A DNA stretch of 41,922 nt, taken from the NCBI RefSeq assembly GCF_009663685.2, contig NZ_RCOG02000028.1, positions 131,000-172,921 on the forward strand. The letters run 5' to 3'. Under the pieces are notes generated by a model. That model searched no databases. It saw nothing but the letters and a program-made list of their open reading frames with translations, and was not told where the DNA came from. Below, piece after piece: positions 7,752 to 15,308 of the stretch (the first letter of the stretch is position 1; each line of letters opens with the position of its first letter). The stretch is from Cupriavidus sp. U2 (GTDB lineage Bacteria; Pseudomonadota; Gammaproteobacteria; Burkholderiales; Burkholderiaceae). Position numbers and translations under genes: made by a program.

Positions 7752-9206
7752 CTACGCGAAAAGATCGTCGGTCAGCCAATTCATCGGCGTAGCCGCGGTC
7801 GCGATGGGTGGTGCAGGTTCCGTTACCGAGACAGCAGGTGTTGCGTCGGGCGCGGAAACAGCTTCATCCAGTTCCAACTCCCCCAGTTTCGCAACGAAGG
7901 GCAGCGCAGCGGATTCCACAGCGAGCACCTCCTGCCCGGCCGCGACATGCATCTCAGCAAGGCCAGCGAGCACTTGATCGGCAATCGCCTGTGCATCGAG
8001 GTTTTCGAGCATCGACAGACTGTCCAGCAACGGATTCGCATCGGTTCCGGTCAGCTCGCACCATCGCCCCAGCTTCTCGGACAATGTTGCGGCCCGGCTG
8101 ATGCCTTCGGCGCGGCTGCGAACCGCCGGCAGCACGCGCGCCTCGAGCTTGACCTCCGCACTGGCGCCAAAGAGCGCCTCGATGGCGTCGCGATCAACTA
8201 GCTGGCGATGCTCCTCGTTGACCGTCCAGCGCACCCGCACGAACTTGTGGGCAGCGTCGGCGGCCATCTCCGCGAGCTTTGCCATGTCAGGCGGCCCGTC
8301 GAAGTCGATGCATACGGTCTCGCTTGCCGGCGTCTTCACTTGGGTAGCTACGGCCAGCCCCGGTGAAACCTGCCACTGCAGATAACCTTTCGCGCCGATC
8401 TCGCCATAGTGGAACCGTCCGATTGAGCCCGGATAGGCAACCACCCTGCCCTCACGTTCCCACTGCTGGGCACGATGAATGTGGCCGAGCATGAACGCAT
8501 CGCAGTCGGCGTCGAACAGTGCACCAATGGTGAACTCGTGGTCGAGTCCAGCCATCGGCACGCCGTGCTCCGTCTGGCAACCGTTGACGGTACCGTGCGA
8601 AACACCGATCGTACGAATGCCCTGTGACCGCCATTGACGATTCACAGCGCCCGCAGCTGCCAGATAGTTAGCCAGGTGGTCGCCAACCGCCGTCGCAGCG
8701 TTCGCCACGCCGGCAGCGGCCGCCAAGACGGCCTTGTTGACCGTCGGCACGCAGGTGAAGACGACTTCCGGCAAACCGTGCAGCGTCAGCAGGCGGTCCA
8801 TTTCCGCATGGCTGAAAATCGCGCCATCGCTCGGAAAGAACGCCTCGCCAATGAGTGCGACCTGGTGAATCCGATCCGCGACGTACACGGGGCGACTTGC
8901 ACCGATCAGTCGAAACAGATCCAGCGTGCCGGGCGGTTCGTGGCTAAAAGTGCCCTGCAACATTAGGACAGGCATGTGGGCAGACAACTGGTGGACCCGC
9001 CGTGCCAGCGCAGAGAGCGCCGGCGTGTGCGCATCAAGCCTGTGATCCGTCGAGTCACCCGATACGACGGCTACATGGCAGCGACTTGCGATCGCGTCCT
9101 CTACCGCAAAGCCAAAACAACGATCCGCCTCCGCCAAGTGGCCGGGTGAATAGTGCAAATCAGAGAAATGCGCTGCAAGCAGGCTTTCGCCTTCGTTGAG
9201 CATCAT
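7752..9206 (-). CDS. SbcD/Mre11-like metallophosphoesterase
   Basis: 484 residues from the ATG at 9206 after GGAGGTTCC; a second ATG at 9203 is equally possible. The calcineurin-like phosphoesterase motifs are in order: AHFSDLHY (D-x-H), VVSGDSTDH (GD), LQGTFSHE in place of the usual GNHD/E, and LGHIHRAQ (GHxH) followed by VAYPGSIGR. The C-terminal 170 residues are a capping and partner-binding region. SbcD-type enzymes are Mn-dependent nucleases that act with an SbcC/Rad50 ATPase, which is encoded downstream (4747-7071). The altered GNHD motif is seen directly; whether activity is kept is not known. It likely processes plasmid DNA ends or recombination intermediates. Confidence 0.85.
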   Translation of the reverse strand: MMLNEGESLLAAHFSDLHYSPGHLAEADRCFGFAVEDAIASRCHVAVVSGDSTDHRLDAHTPALSALARRVHQLSAHMPVLMLQGTFSHEPPGTLDLFRLIGASRPVYVADRIHQVALIGEAFFPSDGAIFSHAEMDRLLTLHGLPEVVFTCVPTVNKAVLAAAAGVANAATAVGDHLANYLAAAGAVNRQWRSQGIRTIGVSHGTVNGCQTEHGVPMAGLDHEFTIGALFDADCDAFMLGHIHRAQQWEREGRVVAYPGSIGRFHYGEIGAKGYLQWQVSPGLAVATQVKTPASETVCIDFDGPPDMAKLAEMAADAAHKFVRVRWTVNEEHRQLVDRDAIEALFGASAEVKLEARVLPAVRSRAEGISRAATLSEKLGRWCELTGTDANPLLDSLSMLENLDAQAIADQVLAGLAEMHVAAGQEVLAVESAALPFVAKLGELELDEAVSAPDATPAVSVTEPAPPIATAATPMNWLTDDLFA

Positions 9207-9223
9207 GGAACCTCCAAGGGAAT

Positions 9224-9284
9224 GTGCCGGCATGCGGCAAGAAGGAAAAAGGGAAGCCCATAGGCTTCCCTCAACTGCCGGCAC
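9224..9284 (-). terminator. Terminator nested in a 9-bp perfect inverted repeat
   Basis: On the minus strand GGGAAGCC/GGCTTCCC is followed by TTTTTCC (9243-9271), ending the RDF-like gene. It is flanked by GTGCCGGCA and TGCCGGCAC, which pair perfectly around it. The outer repeat ends 18 nt before the SbcD-like start. Confidence 0.75.
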
Positions 9285-9297
9285 AAGGCTGGCGATG

Positions 9298-10611
9298 TTA
9301 CGTAGCGACGTCAGCAGCAATGGCCGCCACCTGCTCGCGGAAAGCCATCGGATTACCCAGGGCGGTGCGCAGTTCATCCAAGAACCGTTGCACATCCTGA
9401 TCGCGCTTGGACCAACCGCGCCCAAAGGTCGCCGTTGCGAAGGCCTTCAGTTGTCGGGTGCCATCCTCGCTGTTGAGCCCAAGACGCTGCACAAGATCGA
9501 GATATTCGCTCTCCAGGTCCTGGTTGCCCGCTTCCGTACTGGATGCGACCCCCGGCCCTGCGGGTTGACCGACACCAACCTCCGACGATCCGACGTGCGG
9601 GTCATCAGTGGCACCGGCATCGACGTGCAGAGGAACTTCACCGTCTCCTTCGAGCATAGCGACCGCCTGTTCCGCCAACTCCAGAGCCGGCGGGCGCCGG
9701 TCCGAGCCATCGAGCAACGCCGCAATATCGATCTCGGCATCCAGGGTGATGAGCCATTGCAGCTGGCGCACCGGCATGCCGGTGTCGTCAATACGACTGA
9801 TCTCGATCTCCTGCTTGGACATCCAGAACTTGACGCCGACGAGCCTGCCCCCGCGAGCCATCGCTACGGTTTGCATGGCGGCATGCGCCTTCTGCAAAAC
9901 GTAAATCGACGTGGTTGGCATTTCGATGAGGCCGAGGCCAGAGATATGGGGGATCGCGAAGAAGAAGCTGGCCGAGAGGCTGCAATGACCAGTCTGGTAC
10001 TGCGGACATTCTTGAGGGTCGCAGATGCCGTCCGGAATCGCTTCGTCTTGGCGCAGGATGATTTTGCGCCCGCCCCAAGCGCGCTTCGCCCGGTTGGCCC
10101 GCTCATCACGAACTGCCGGCGCGTACATCTTGCAGTAGCGCATGCCGTCGGGACCGTACTCGGAGAAGAACTGCCGACCGCTTTTAGTCCACGACACGAG
10201 TTGGTTGGGCATGTTGCTCAGCCAATCGTCAAACGCGAAGACAACGGGGAATCGCCAGAGGCGGTGTCCATTGCCATCGTTACGATCCTCACCGTAGCGC
10301 TGGACAATATTGTCGGCCACAGCAGGGTTGGCAAAGTCGGAGCCGCGGCAGGTGAACCACGGGACGTTCTTGGGAACCAATGGTGTTTTGATGCCGGTCG
10401 CACGGGTGATCTCGGCACCAATGCGCTCGAAACTCTCGCCGCGGGCAAGAAGCGCATCGTGGATCTTTACGGCCTGTTCTCGGTCCCGGGCAGCCTTCGT
10501 CAGGACTTTGATGCCGGGCCGGATCTTGCCAATGATGGGCGGCCGCATGGGCCGCTCTTCTAGCAGGCTTCGGCGTCCGCCGGGCTCGCTGTAGCTGATG
10601 GGTGCATGCAT
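9298..10611 (-). CDS. Recombination-directionality-factor-like / metal-binding plasmid protein
   Basis: 437 residues, ATG at 10611 after AGGAGAAACGC. The first 270 residues resemble a phage/plasmid family related to recombination directionality factors and often annotated 'hydrolase or metal-binding protein'. Typical stretches are RPPIIGKIRPGIKVL, TPLVPKNVPWF, a YGEDRNDG turn, RYCK, ICDPQECPQY with paired cysteines, and GLGLIEMPTTS. Four cysteines (RYC, ICD, ECP, GHC) could bind zinc. The tail has a linker and a helical end. Such proteins are usually next to recombination genes. Exact function unknown. The start overlaps the end of the upstream small gene by 52 nt. Confidence 0.7.
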   Translation of the reverse strand: MHAPISYSEPGGRRSLLEERPMRPPIIGKIRPGIKVLTKAARDREQAVKIHDALLARGESFERIGAEITRATGIKTPLVPKNVPWFTCRGSDFANPAVADNIVQRYGEDRNDGNGHRLWRFPVVFAFDDWLSNMPNQLVSWTKSGRQFFSEYGPDGMRYCKMYAPAVRDERANRAKRAWGGRKIILRQDEAIPDGICDPQECPQYQTGHCSLSASFFFAIPHISGLGLIEMPTTSIYVLQKAHAAMQTVAMARGGRLVGVKFWMSKQEIEISRIDDTGMPVRQLQWLITLDAEIDIAALLDGSDRRPPALELAEQAVAMLEGDGEVPLHVDAGATDDPHVGSSEVGVGQPAGPGVASSTEAGNQDLESEYLDLVQRLGLNSEDGTRQLKAFATATFGRGWSKRDQDVQRFLDELRTALGNPMAFREQVAAIAADVAT

Positions 10612-10868
10612 GCGTTTCTCCTGTCCAGGAATTGAACGACTTTTGCCCGGATGGACGCAGCATGCTCCCGAAGGCGCAGGGCTGTGTCGGCCCCGCGCTG
10701 GGTCGTTACGCGATTAAGGAAGTCCGCGCGTGCGGCTTCCGGAAGACTGGCGACATATGCCGCCTCACAAAGGGAGCGCCAGGCCTGCGGCATGTCCCGG
10801 TATTCGGGACGGCGCAGATCCAACGTGGCCGCGATGGCGGCGGAAATCTCGGCGTTCTGGTGGTGCAT
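10560..10868 (-). CDS. Small hypothetical protein
   Basis: 102 residues from the ATG at 10868, after CCAGGAGCAATTC. Helical, with many Ala/Arg residues and no recognised domain. Its 3' end overlaps the start of the RDF-like gene, so the two are coupled. A terminator-like hairpin and a second strong hairpin lie in its leader, so its expression may be set by attenuation. Confidence 0.65.
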   Translation of the reverse strand: MHHQNAEISAAIAATLDLRRPEYRDMPQAWRSLCEAAYVASLPEAARADFLNRVTTQRGADTALRLREHAASIRAKVVQFLDRRNACMHPSATASPADAEAC

Positions 10869-10904
10869 GAATTGCTCCTGGAATCGAGGTCTCTCATCCA
10901 GAAA

Positions 10905-10944
10905 CAAAAAAAGCCCGCCCCGGTTTGCGCCGGCAGCGAGCTTT
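10905..10944 (-). terminator. Terminator-like hairpin in a 5' leader (possible attenuator)
   Basis: Minus strand: imperfect GC-rich stem with GCCGG ... CCGG at its core and GGGC at its base, followed by seven T residues, about 36 nt upstream of the ATG at 10868. No gene ends just upstream of it, which fits a regulated premature terminator. Confidence 0.6.
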
Positions 10945-10963
10945 GATGGCAGGAACCCGAACT

Positions 10964-10988
10964 GCCACGCCCCTTCCGGGGGCGTGGC
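10964..10988 (-). repeat. Strong stem-loop in the same leader
   Basis: GCCACGCCCC and GGGGCGTGGC pair perfectly over 10 bp around a short CGGAA loop. It lies just upstream of the terminator-like hairpin and could form its antiterminator or a separate stable domain. Confidence 0.6.
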
Positions 10989-11360
10989 ACTCAGGGAGCG
11001 GCGCACTAATGCGCGCGGCTCTATGTTGAGGACGTAAAGTCGCCCTCGTGCAGCATGGTCACGCTGCACAACAACCCTTTTCGCGAACCCACAGGTTCGG
11101 CCGCAGGTTCACGGATCGGCTCGACGTCTGCCGTTCTGCCTAGGAGGGGCCTTTGAGAGAGCTCCACATGGTCCCAGGCTCGAACGGTGTCCCAGCGCGC
11201 ACTCATGAAGAGGCACAGCGAGGAACGCGTATTACGAGCTGATGAGGGGAAGTGTTCGGCGAAAACACTTAGCACAAGAGATATCCACACTGGTAGCCAA
11301 CCAGTCGGCGCGTGCACAGGAGCACGACTTGATTCAACAGATGGACTCGCTAGGGAGTCA
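10989..11360. other. About 370-nt stretch without a convincing gene
   Basis: A minus-strand frame with an ATG at 11206 would encode 61 residues, but it has no SD and no recognisable feature, so it is not called. The stretch is most likely the long leader of the operon at 9298-10868. A perfect 5-bp hairpin GACTC/GAGTC at 11344-11359 follows the A element at 11361. Confidence 0.5.
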
Positions 11361-11387
11361 GGATCGATGCGTCAGTGACGCTAGGTG
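11361..11387 (-). promoter_or_regulatory. A element (GCGTC hairpin + ATCGATCC)
   Basis: Minus strand: CACCTA, GCGTC-ACT-GACGC, ATCGATCC, then hairpin GACTC/GAGTC. A CACAAT hexamer is 13 nt upstream of the GCGTC and may be the -10 box. Together with the long leader it suggests transcription towards 10868 starts here. Confidence 0.6.
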
Positions 11388-11520
11388 TGAAAGCATTGTG
11401 GCACAGGACTTTCTTTCAAAACCGACGAATGCTCGGCAATTTTGCATATCTTTCGACGTCAATGCGTGTCCGTTCTTGTCCGACAATTTCGAGTGAGAGA
11501 GCATTCCCAAACATGGACAA

Positions 11521-12069
11521 ATGGCCGAACAGGATCCACCCAAGAAGCCCGGCACCGGGCTCAGGCCCATCGAGCGCCTGAATAGCGAGGAACGCCTAAG
11601 TCGATTAACACCGGCAACGGCATCTGCAACCCACCACGCGTACTGCTCGAAGTTCGCACGCGACTTTCTGGACGCGCACTTCTACTACTGCTCCTCCAAG
11701 TTCGTCGTCGCACGAGGCGGCAAGGTCAAGGCGCTCGACGAGGCATTCCGCGAAGCCGAAACATGGTTCTCCGGTGCATTGGACTGGATAGCCGGTACCG
11801 AACAGATTGAGATTCCCCTCTTCTACGAGGAAAAGGAAGTCCAGGTAAGCCATTCGTTCGCCGGACGCCTGCTGCGTCTGCTGATGCAGTACGACAAGAT
11901 CTTCGCCGACACGCTCTATAGCCTTAACTGCGGATCCATCACCAGTAGCCAGCGCGAGACTACAACGCAGATTGCCGGCAAGCGGATCAACGCCATTCAC
12001 CAGATCTGCATCCCGGACACCGACCGGTTCAACCAAGACGGCACACTTCTCAATTCCTCGCGGAGCTAA
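11521..12069 (+). CDS. Hypothetical protein, possibly DUF1845/AcaB-like
   Basis: 182 residues, ATG at 11521. The helical core includes YCSKFARDFLDAHFYYCSS, EIPLFYEEKE, GRLLRLLMQYDKIF and an NAIHQICIPD end. This recalls the DUF1845 (AcaB-like) proteins found in integrative elements and plasmids of beta-proteobacteria. I give that family with low certainty. It is the first gene of a plus-strand operon with a membrane-anchored Pro/Ala-rich protein and a bactofilin, with only 5 nt to the next gene, so it may take part in the same cell-envelope or transfer-related structure. Confidence 0.65.
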   Translation: MAEQDPPKKPGTGLRPIERLNSEERLSRLTPATASATHHAYCSKFARDFLDAHFYYCSSKFVVARGGKVKALDEAFREAETWFSGALDWIAGTEQIEIPLFYEEKEVQVSHSFAGRLLRLLMQYDKIFADTLYSLNCGSITSSQRETTTQIAGKRINAIHQICIPDTDRFNQDGTLLNSSRS

Positions 12070-12074
12070 ACCTC

Positions 12075-12704
12075 ATGGACATGCGTGAAATCGAGCAACT
12101 GCATGCTCACTACGCCCAACCTGCCCTGACCATCGACATTTCTCCGGCCAACGTGCTGACGGGAGGCGCACCGCTTAGCCTCGGTGGCCCTGCCGTCGCC
12201 CCAACGGAGCCTATCTCCCGCACTTTTGCAGAGAAGTGGAACCGGAACCCTCGCGTACTCTGGTCCGTAGTCTTTGTCGTGGGTGCCGCTGCAATGTTTA
12301 TCTTCGGCAGCTCACTCGGCAAGCGCGAAGCGCGCGCCCAAACCAACGGAGCAGGCCCGGCCGTTGCAGTCGGTGCGCCTGCCGCCGTGCCGGCCGCATC
12401 CGAACCGGCTGCTCTCACCGCGGCGGGCCACGAATGGCCAACCCGATCCGAGATGCCTGAGTCGGCACCTGCCGCCCGCGCTGAGGTTCCGCCCGCCTCT
12501 GCGGTGCCTGCAGACAGCGCAAGGATTTCGCTGCCGAAGCAGGAACCGGCCAAGGTGCCCGCGTCGGCCGTGCCCTCGACGAGACCGATCTCGTCGGCAC
12601 CCATGGCACCTGCCCCAGCGAGGCCCGCCGCAGCCGCACCTCCGCAGGCTACACGTTCCACAGCTCAGCAAGCTGCGCCGACCCACGACATCAAGATGTT
12701 CTGA
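12075..12704 (+). CDS. Single-pass membrane protein with Ala/Pro-rich periplasmic tail
   Basis: 209 residues. Residues 1-58 are cytoplasmic. A hydrophobic segment (about 62-80, VLWSVVFVVGAAAMFIFGS) is followed by a 125-residue Ala/Pro/Glu-rich, disordered tail. This type-II layout resembles TonB-like or secretion-system linker proteins, but no TonB C-terminal domain is seen. It is flanked by the AcaB-like gene and a bactofilin. Bactofilins are often tethered to membrane partners, so it may be the membrane anchor of the bactofilin polymer; this is inference. Confidence 0.72.
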   Translation: MDMREIEQLHAHYAQPALTIDISPANVLTGGAPLSLGGPAVAPTEPISRTFAEKWNRNPRVLWSVVFVVGAAAMFIFGSSLGKREARAQTNGAGPAVAVGAPAAVPAASEPAALTAAGHEWPTRSEMPESAPAARAEVPPASAVPADSARISLPKQEPAKVPASAVPSTRPISSAPMAPAPARPAAAAPPQATRSTAQQAAPTHDIKMF

Positions 12705-12713
12705 AGCGAGACG

Positions 12714-13124
12714 ATGACTACTTCTCCAATCTTTAGTGTCCTGCGCGCCGGAATGAGCATTCACGGCGACATTACCGCCGATCACGGCTTCACCTGCTTG
12801 GCCCTTGTCACAGGTAACGTGAGTGCCAGTCACGGTCTGCTACATATCGGTCGCGGTGGCGTCGTGCACGGCAACGTCGACGGCGACCATGTTGTGATTG
12901 ATGGCATCGTTGAGGGCGACGTTGTCGGCCGTACTTCGCTTGTGATCAACGGACGGGTCAAAGGAAAGATCTTCTATGCCGGGACGATCCGGCTCGGAGA
13001 GAACGTCTCGCTCGAAGGTAGCTCCATCTCGCGTGTGCAAGCCGTCGGTTACATCCCCCCCCAAACGGAGGGGTCCGACACGATCCACGTTGAGCAAGAT
13101 GAAAAAGCGGGCGAAGTGGCTTGA
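12714..13124 (+). CDS. Bactofilin (polymer-forming cytoskeletal protein)
   Basis: 136 residues. The central 90 residues show the right-handed beta-helix pattern of bactofilins: repeated short hydrophobic-Gly units such as GDITADH, GNVSASHG, GNVDGD, GDVVGRTSLVINGRVKGKIF and an IRLGENVSLEG end. Bactofilins polymerise without nucleotide into filaments that scaffold envelope enzymes or help place ParABS systems. It is 9 nt after the membrane-protein gene and followed by a terminator, so it ends the operon. Its presence on a likely plasmid next to a ParB-containing cassette is notable. Family call sure. Confidence 0.88.
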   Translation: MTTSPIFSVLRAGMSIHGDITADHGFTCLALVTGNVSASHGLLHIGRGGVVHGNVDGDHVVIDGIVEGDVVGRTSLVINGRVKGKIFYAGTIRLGENVSLEGSSISRVQAVGYIPPQTEGSDTIHVEQDEKAGEVA

Positions 13125-13192
13125 AGAGGAGACAGGAACATGTTCCTCTTAAAAACTACGAAAGCTACGGTGTAAGGCCACTCTTTCAAAGA

Positions 13193-13225
13193 CAAAAGGC
13201 CCGGCGAAATGCCGGGCCTTTTTGC
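13193..13225. terminator. Bidirectional terminator
   Basis: AAAAGGCCCGGC/GCCGGGCCTTTTT with a GAAAT loop. It serves the plus-strand bactofilin operon and the convergent minus-strand gene at 13225. Confidence 0.88.
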
Positions 13226-13737
13226 TAGTAGACGCGCCGCAGGCTCATCAGCTCTGCTTGCGTGAAGACCCCGGGAAACGTGACCCAGGGAAAGTCTATG
13301 GCATTCGCAGGATCCCTGAATGATGCGTAGGGAAAGCCTGCGGCCAACTGGACACGGAATATCCGCTGTTGGCGCTCCTTGCCTCGAACCTCATACACAA
13401 CTCCATGTATCAGATCGAAGACAAGTGTCCCTTGCCTGAGGGCCGCGGTAGCAGAGGGACCCTGCAAGAAACGAATGTCCATCCAGCTGTCGTAGCTAAG
13501 GGTCGTACGCAAGTCGCGGGTTTCGCTCTGCCACTCCATATACAGGGCGGTGAACTGCTCCTTGCCAAAGCGCGCCACATCGATCGGCGGTTGTTGCATG
13601 AGTCGCTCCAGGACTCGCTGCGCACTAGTCCGGGGCGTACTCCGGCATGCAGACTGCCCGCGGAGCTTCGCGGAAGCTGCGTCGACTCCGCGAAATAGCC
13701 ATCGCGGGTACCGGGAATAGAAATCGATAGAGACCAT
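13225..13737 (-). CDS. Hypothetical protein
   Basis: 170 residues from the ATG at 13737 (MVSIDFYSRYPRWLFRG). Rich in aromatic and basic residues; the second half alternates strand-like stretches (TLVFDLIHGVVYEV, RIFRVQLAAGFPYASF). No recognised motif, no signal peptide. The start directly follows the terminator of the DUF932 gene, so it is either transcribed by read-through or has its own weak promoter. Confidence 0.6.
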   Translation of the reverse strand: MVSIDFYSRYPRWLFRGVDAASAKLRGQSACRSTPRTSAQRVLERLMQQPPIDVARFGKEQFTALYMEWQSETRDLRTTLSYDSWMDIRFLQGPSATAALRQGTLVFDLIHGVVYEVRGKERQQRIFRVQLAAGFPYASFRDPANAIDFPWVTFPGVFTQAELMSLRRVY

Positions 13738-13750
13738 TGGCAACGAGCAA

Positions 13751-13782
13751 AAGAAAAAAGCCCCGGGGGTTAGCCGGGGCTT
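13751..13782 (-). terminator. Terminator of the DUF932 gene
   Basis: Minus strand AGCCCCGGCTAACCCCCGG plus GGCT followed by TTTTTTCTTTT. Perfect GCCCCGG/CCGGGGC core. Confidence 0.88.
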
Positions 13783-13877
13783 CAGACCTGAAACGACCAC
13801 TCCAGTACCAGACAACGGCACTGGAGCGGATCGCTTTAGGTAGGGTTTAGTAGAAGGGCTCCATTCCAACCGCGGCC

Positions 13878-14849
13878 TTAGGCCACGTCGGCTGCAAGTT
13901 CCAATGCAGCATCCCAAGCGCGCTGCTTGAGAATTGCGCCGGCTCCGAACCACGCCGAATCCAGGCGATTGCCCGCATTGCGGGCACGCTGCTGGTGATC
14001 GACATACTCGGTCACGCTGTTCACGAGTCCCCAGGCGGTGCCTGCGGCCGATTCGAGCGTTGCACCGCGGCCATTGCCTTCGAAGAGATTGAGCACTGCC
14101 TTCAGGCCGCGCTCGTTCATCTTGGGATTGTCCGAAGGCTTGGCAGTCGAGTAAGTGAAGAGACGCTGGAAGAAGCGCTCGGTCTCGGCCTGGCTGACCT
14201 TGCGGGCCGCCAACTCATGCATGTTGGCCATGAAGCCATCCCACGACGAAATGGCAATACCAAGCTCTTCCTTCACAGCACGCGGATCGAACTGGCTACG
14301 GTGCGGCACCTTGACGGCGCCACGGTTGCGCCCCAGCGCGATTTGCAGCGTGTTGTTGCACACCACACGGACCGACGTGAACTGCGCCGTGGTGGCCAGC
14401 GTGCCGTCGCAGGCCGTGGCCAGCAGCAGGTAACCGCGGACCTCGTCACCGCCCTTGAGCGTGGCCGACTGTCCCGTGCGCGCGAGCGCCCAGAGCTTGC
14501 GTCCCTCCTTCAGGACGCCAGCCGTTTCCAGCTGATAGCCGCCTACCTGAACCAGGTCGCGATAGAACTCCAGGATTTCGGCCGGTTGGACGACCTGGTA
14601 CCGCTGCGATACCGTCGACAACGGCTTGCCATTGTCGGAACGGTACAGCACCTTCTGCTCAGGGAACGACTTGATCGGATCGAGGTCATGCGTGCCAACG
14701 CGGAACATCACGTCGGTCTCCTCGATGCGCCAGTTCATGCCTGCGGCTTCGGCCCAGACTTCGAGCGGCTGATGCTCTGCCAACCTGTTACCAAGGCCGT
14801 GCCAGGGAGTTGCGCCAGCGTACGCCATGGTTTGAACGAGATGAGACAT
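13878..14849 (-). CDS. DUF932 / phage-plasmid-like protein
   Basis: 323 residues from the ATG at 14849, after AGGAGCAATTCC. The protein shows the DUF932 hallmarks: PWHGLGNRL near the start, then YRSDNGKPLSTVSQRYQVVQPAEILEFY, a GRKLWALAR strand, GYLLLATACDGT, RVVCNNTL and a C-terminal GTAWGLVNSVTEYVDH. DUF932 proteins are widespread on plasmids and phages; their function is not established. A terminator follows directly. The upstream 200 nt hold an A/B leader pair. Family call sure. Confidence 0.9.
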   Translation of the reverse strand: MSHLVQTMAYAGATPWHGLGNRLAEHQPLEVWAEAAGMNWRIEETDVMFRVGTHDLDPIKSFPEQKVLYRSDNGKPLSTVSQRYQVVQPAEILEFYRDLVQVGGYQLETAGVLKEGRKLWALARTGQSATLKGGDEVRGYLLLATACDGTLATTAQFTSVRVVCNNTLQIALGRNRGAVKVPHRSQFDPRAVKEELGIAISSWDGFMANMHELAARKVSQAETERFFQRLFTYSTAKPSDNPKMNERGLKAVLNLFEGNGRGATLESAAGTAWGLVNSVTEYVDHQQRARNAGNRLDSAWFGAGAILKQRAWDAALELAADVA

Positions 14850-15029
14850 GGAATTGCTCCTAGAAATGGAATGACGCGAGCGATAGCCAGGGCTTTCGTT
14901 CGCGAATGGAATAAAGGGAATGGAAAAGAAGAGATCGACGGCCGAGCAGGGAGCACGGTCGCCTGAGAGACGCTCGCCATCGCCGCCGGCGGCGATGAAT
15001 GACAAGGCGCCGCGTGGCTACAGCAAGGT

Positions 15030-15095
15030 GAGGTACATCGGAATCGTGGAGATGCCCACGGAGCCGTCCCATCCGGGAGCGGTCCCGGTGGGCGG
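15030..15095 (-). promoter_or_regulatory. B-type leader hairpin with no gene directly behind it
   Basis: RNA: outer CCCA/TGGG around CCGGGA/TCCCGG with a CCGC loop, then a CGTGG/CCACG hairpin. The next start codons open only a six-codon frame (ATG at 15035: M-Y-L-T-L-L-stop), and the DUF932 gene starts 180 nt further on. It may be a leader peptide or the remnant of a lost gene. Confidence 0.5.
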
Positions 15096-15126
15096 TTTCA
15101 AGAGATGGCCGGCATGCCGGCGTTTG

Positions 15127-15156
15127 GGTCGATGCGTCGATAGACGCGGGTAAAAC
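15127..15156 (-). promoter_or_regulatory. A element with second hairpin
   Basis: Minus strand: TTTTACCC, GCGTC-TATC-GACGC, ATCGACCC. It is followed at 15108-15121 by the perfect hairpin GCCGGCATGCCGGC and preceded at 15160-15188 by a 12-bp inverted repeat (GTTTGCACTGAA / TTCAGTCCAAAC, one mismatch). Confidence 0.65.
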
Positions 15157-15271
15157 TCGGTTTGGACTGAACGTCTTTCAGTGCAAACAGAGCTCTGTCA
15201 GTACCGCCAAGACTATCGCGAAAGCGCTACGATGTAGCCATCAAAAGCTCGGCATTTGGATAGCTGTTTTG

Positions 15272-15303
15272 AGAAAAGCCCCCCAGCCATGACGGCGGGG
15301 GGT
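15272..15303 (-). terminator. Terminator of the gene at 15309-16166
   Basis: Minus strand ACCCCCCGCC ... GGCTGGGGGGC followed by TTTTCTC, right after the stop codon. Confidence 0.85.
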
Positions 15304-15308
15304 GACGC

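Noticed and set aside
9196..10563. 455-codon plus-strand frame opposite the RDF-like gene
   Set aside because: Starts inside the SbcD leader and runs antisense to a recognised family; no motif.
11021..11317. Minus-strand frame of 98 codons (or 61 from the ATG at 11206)
   Set aside because: No SD and no domain; it lies in a probable long leader.
14860..15072. Minus-strand frame of 70 codons after the B-type leader
   Set aside because: Arg-rich shadow composition, no SD, and its ATG is inside the hairpin stem.
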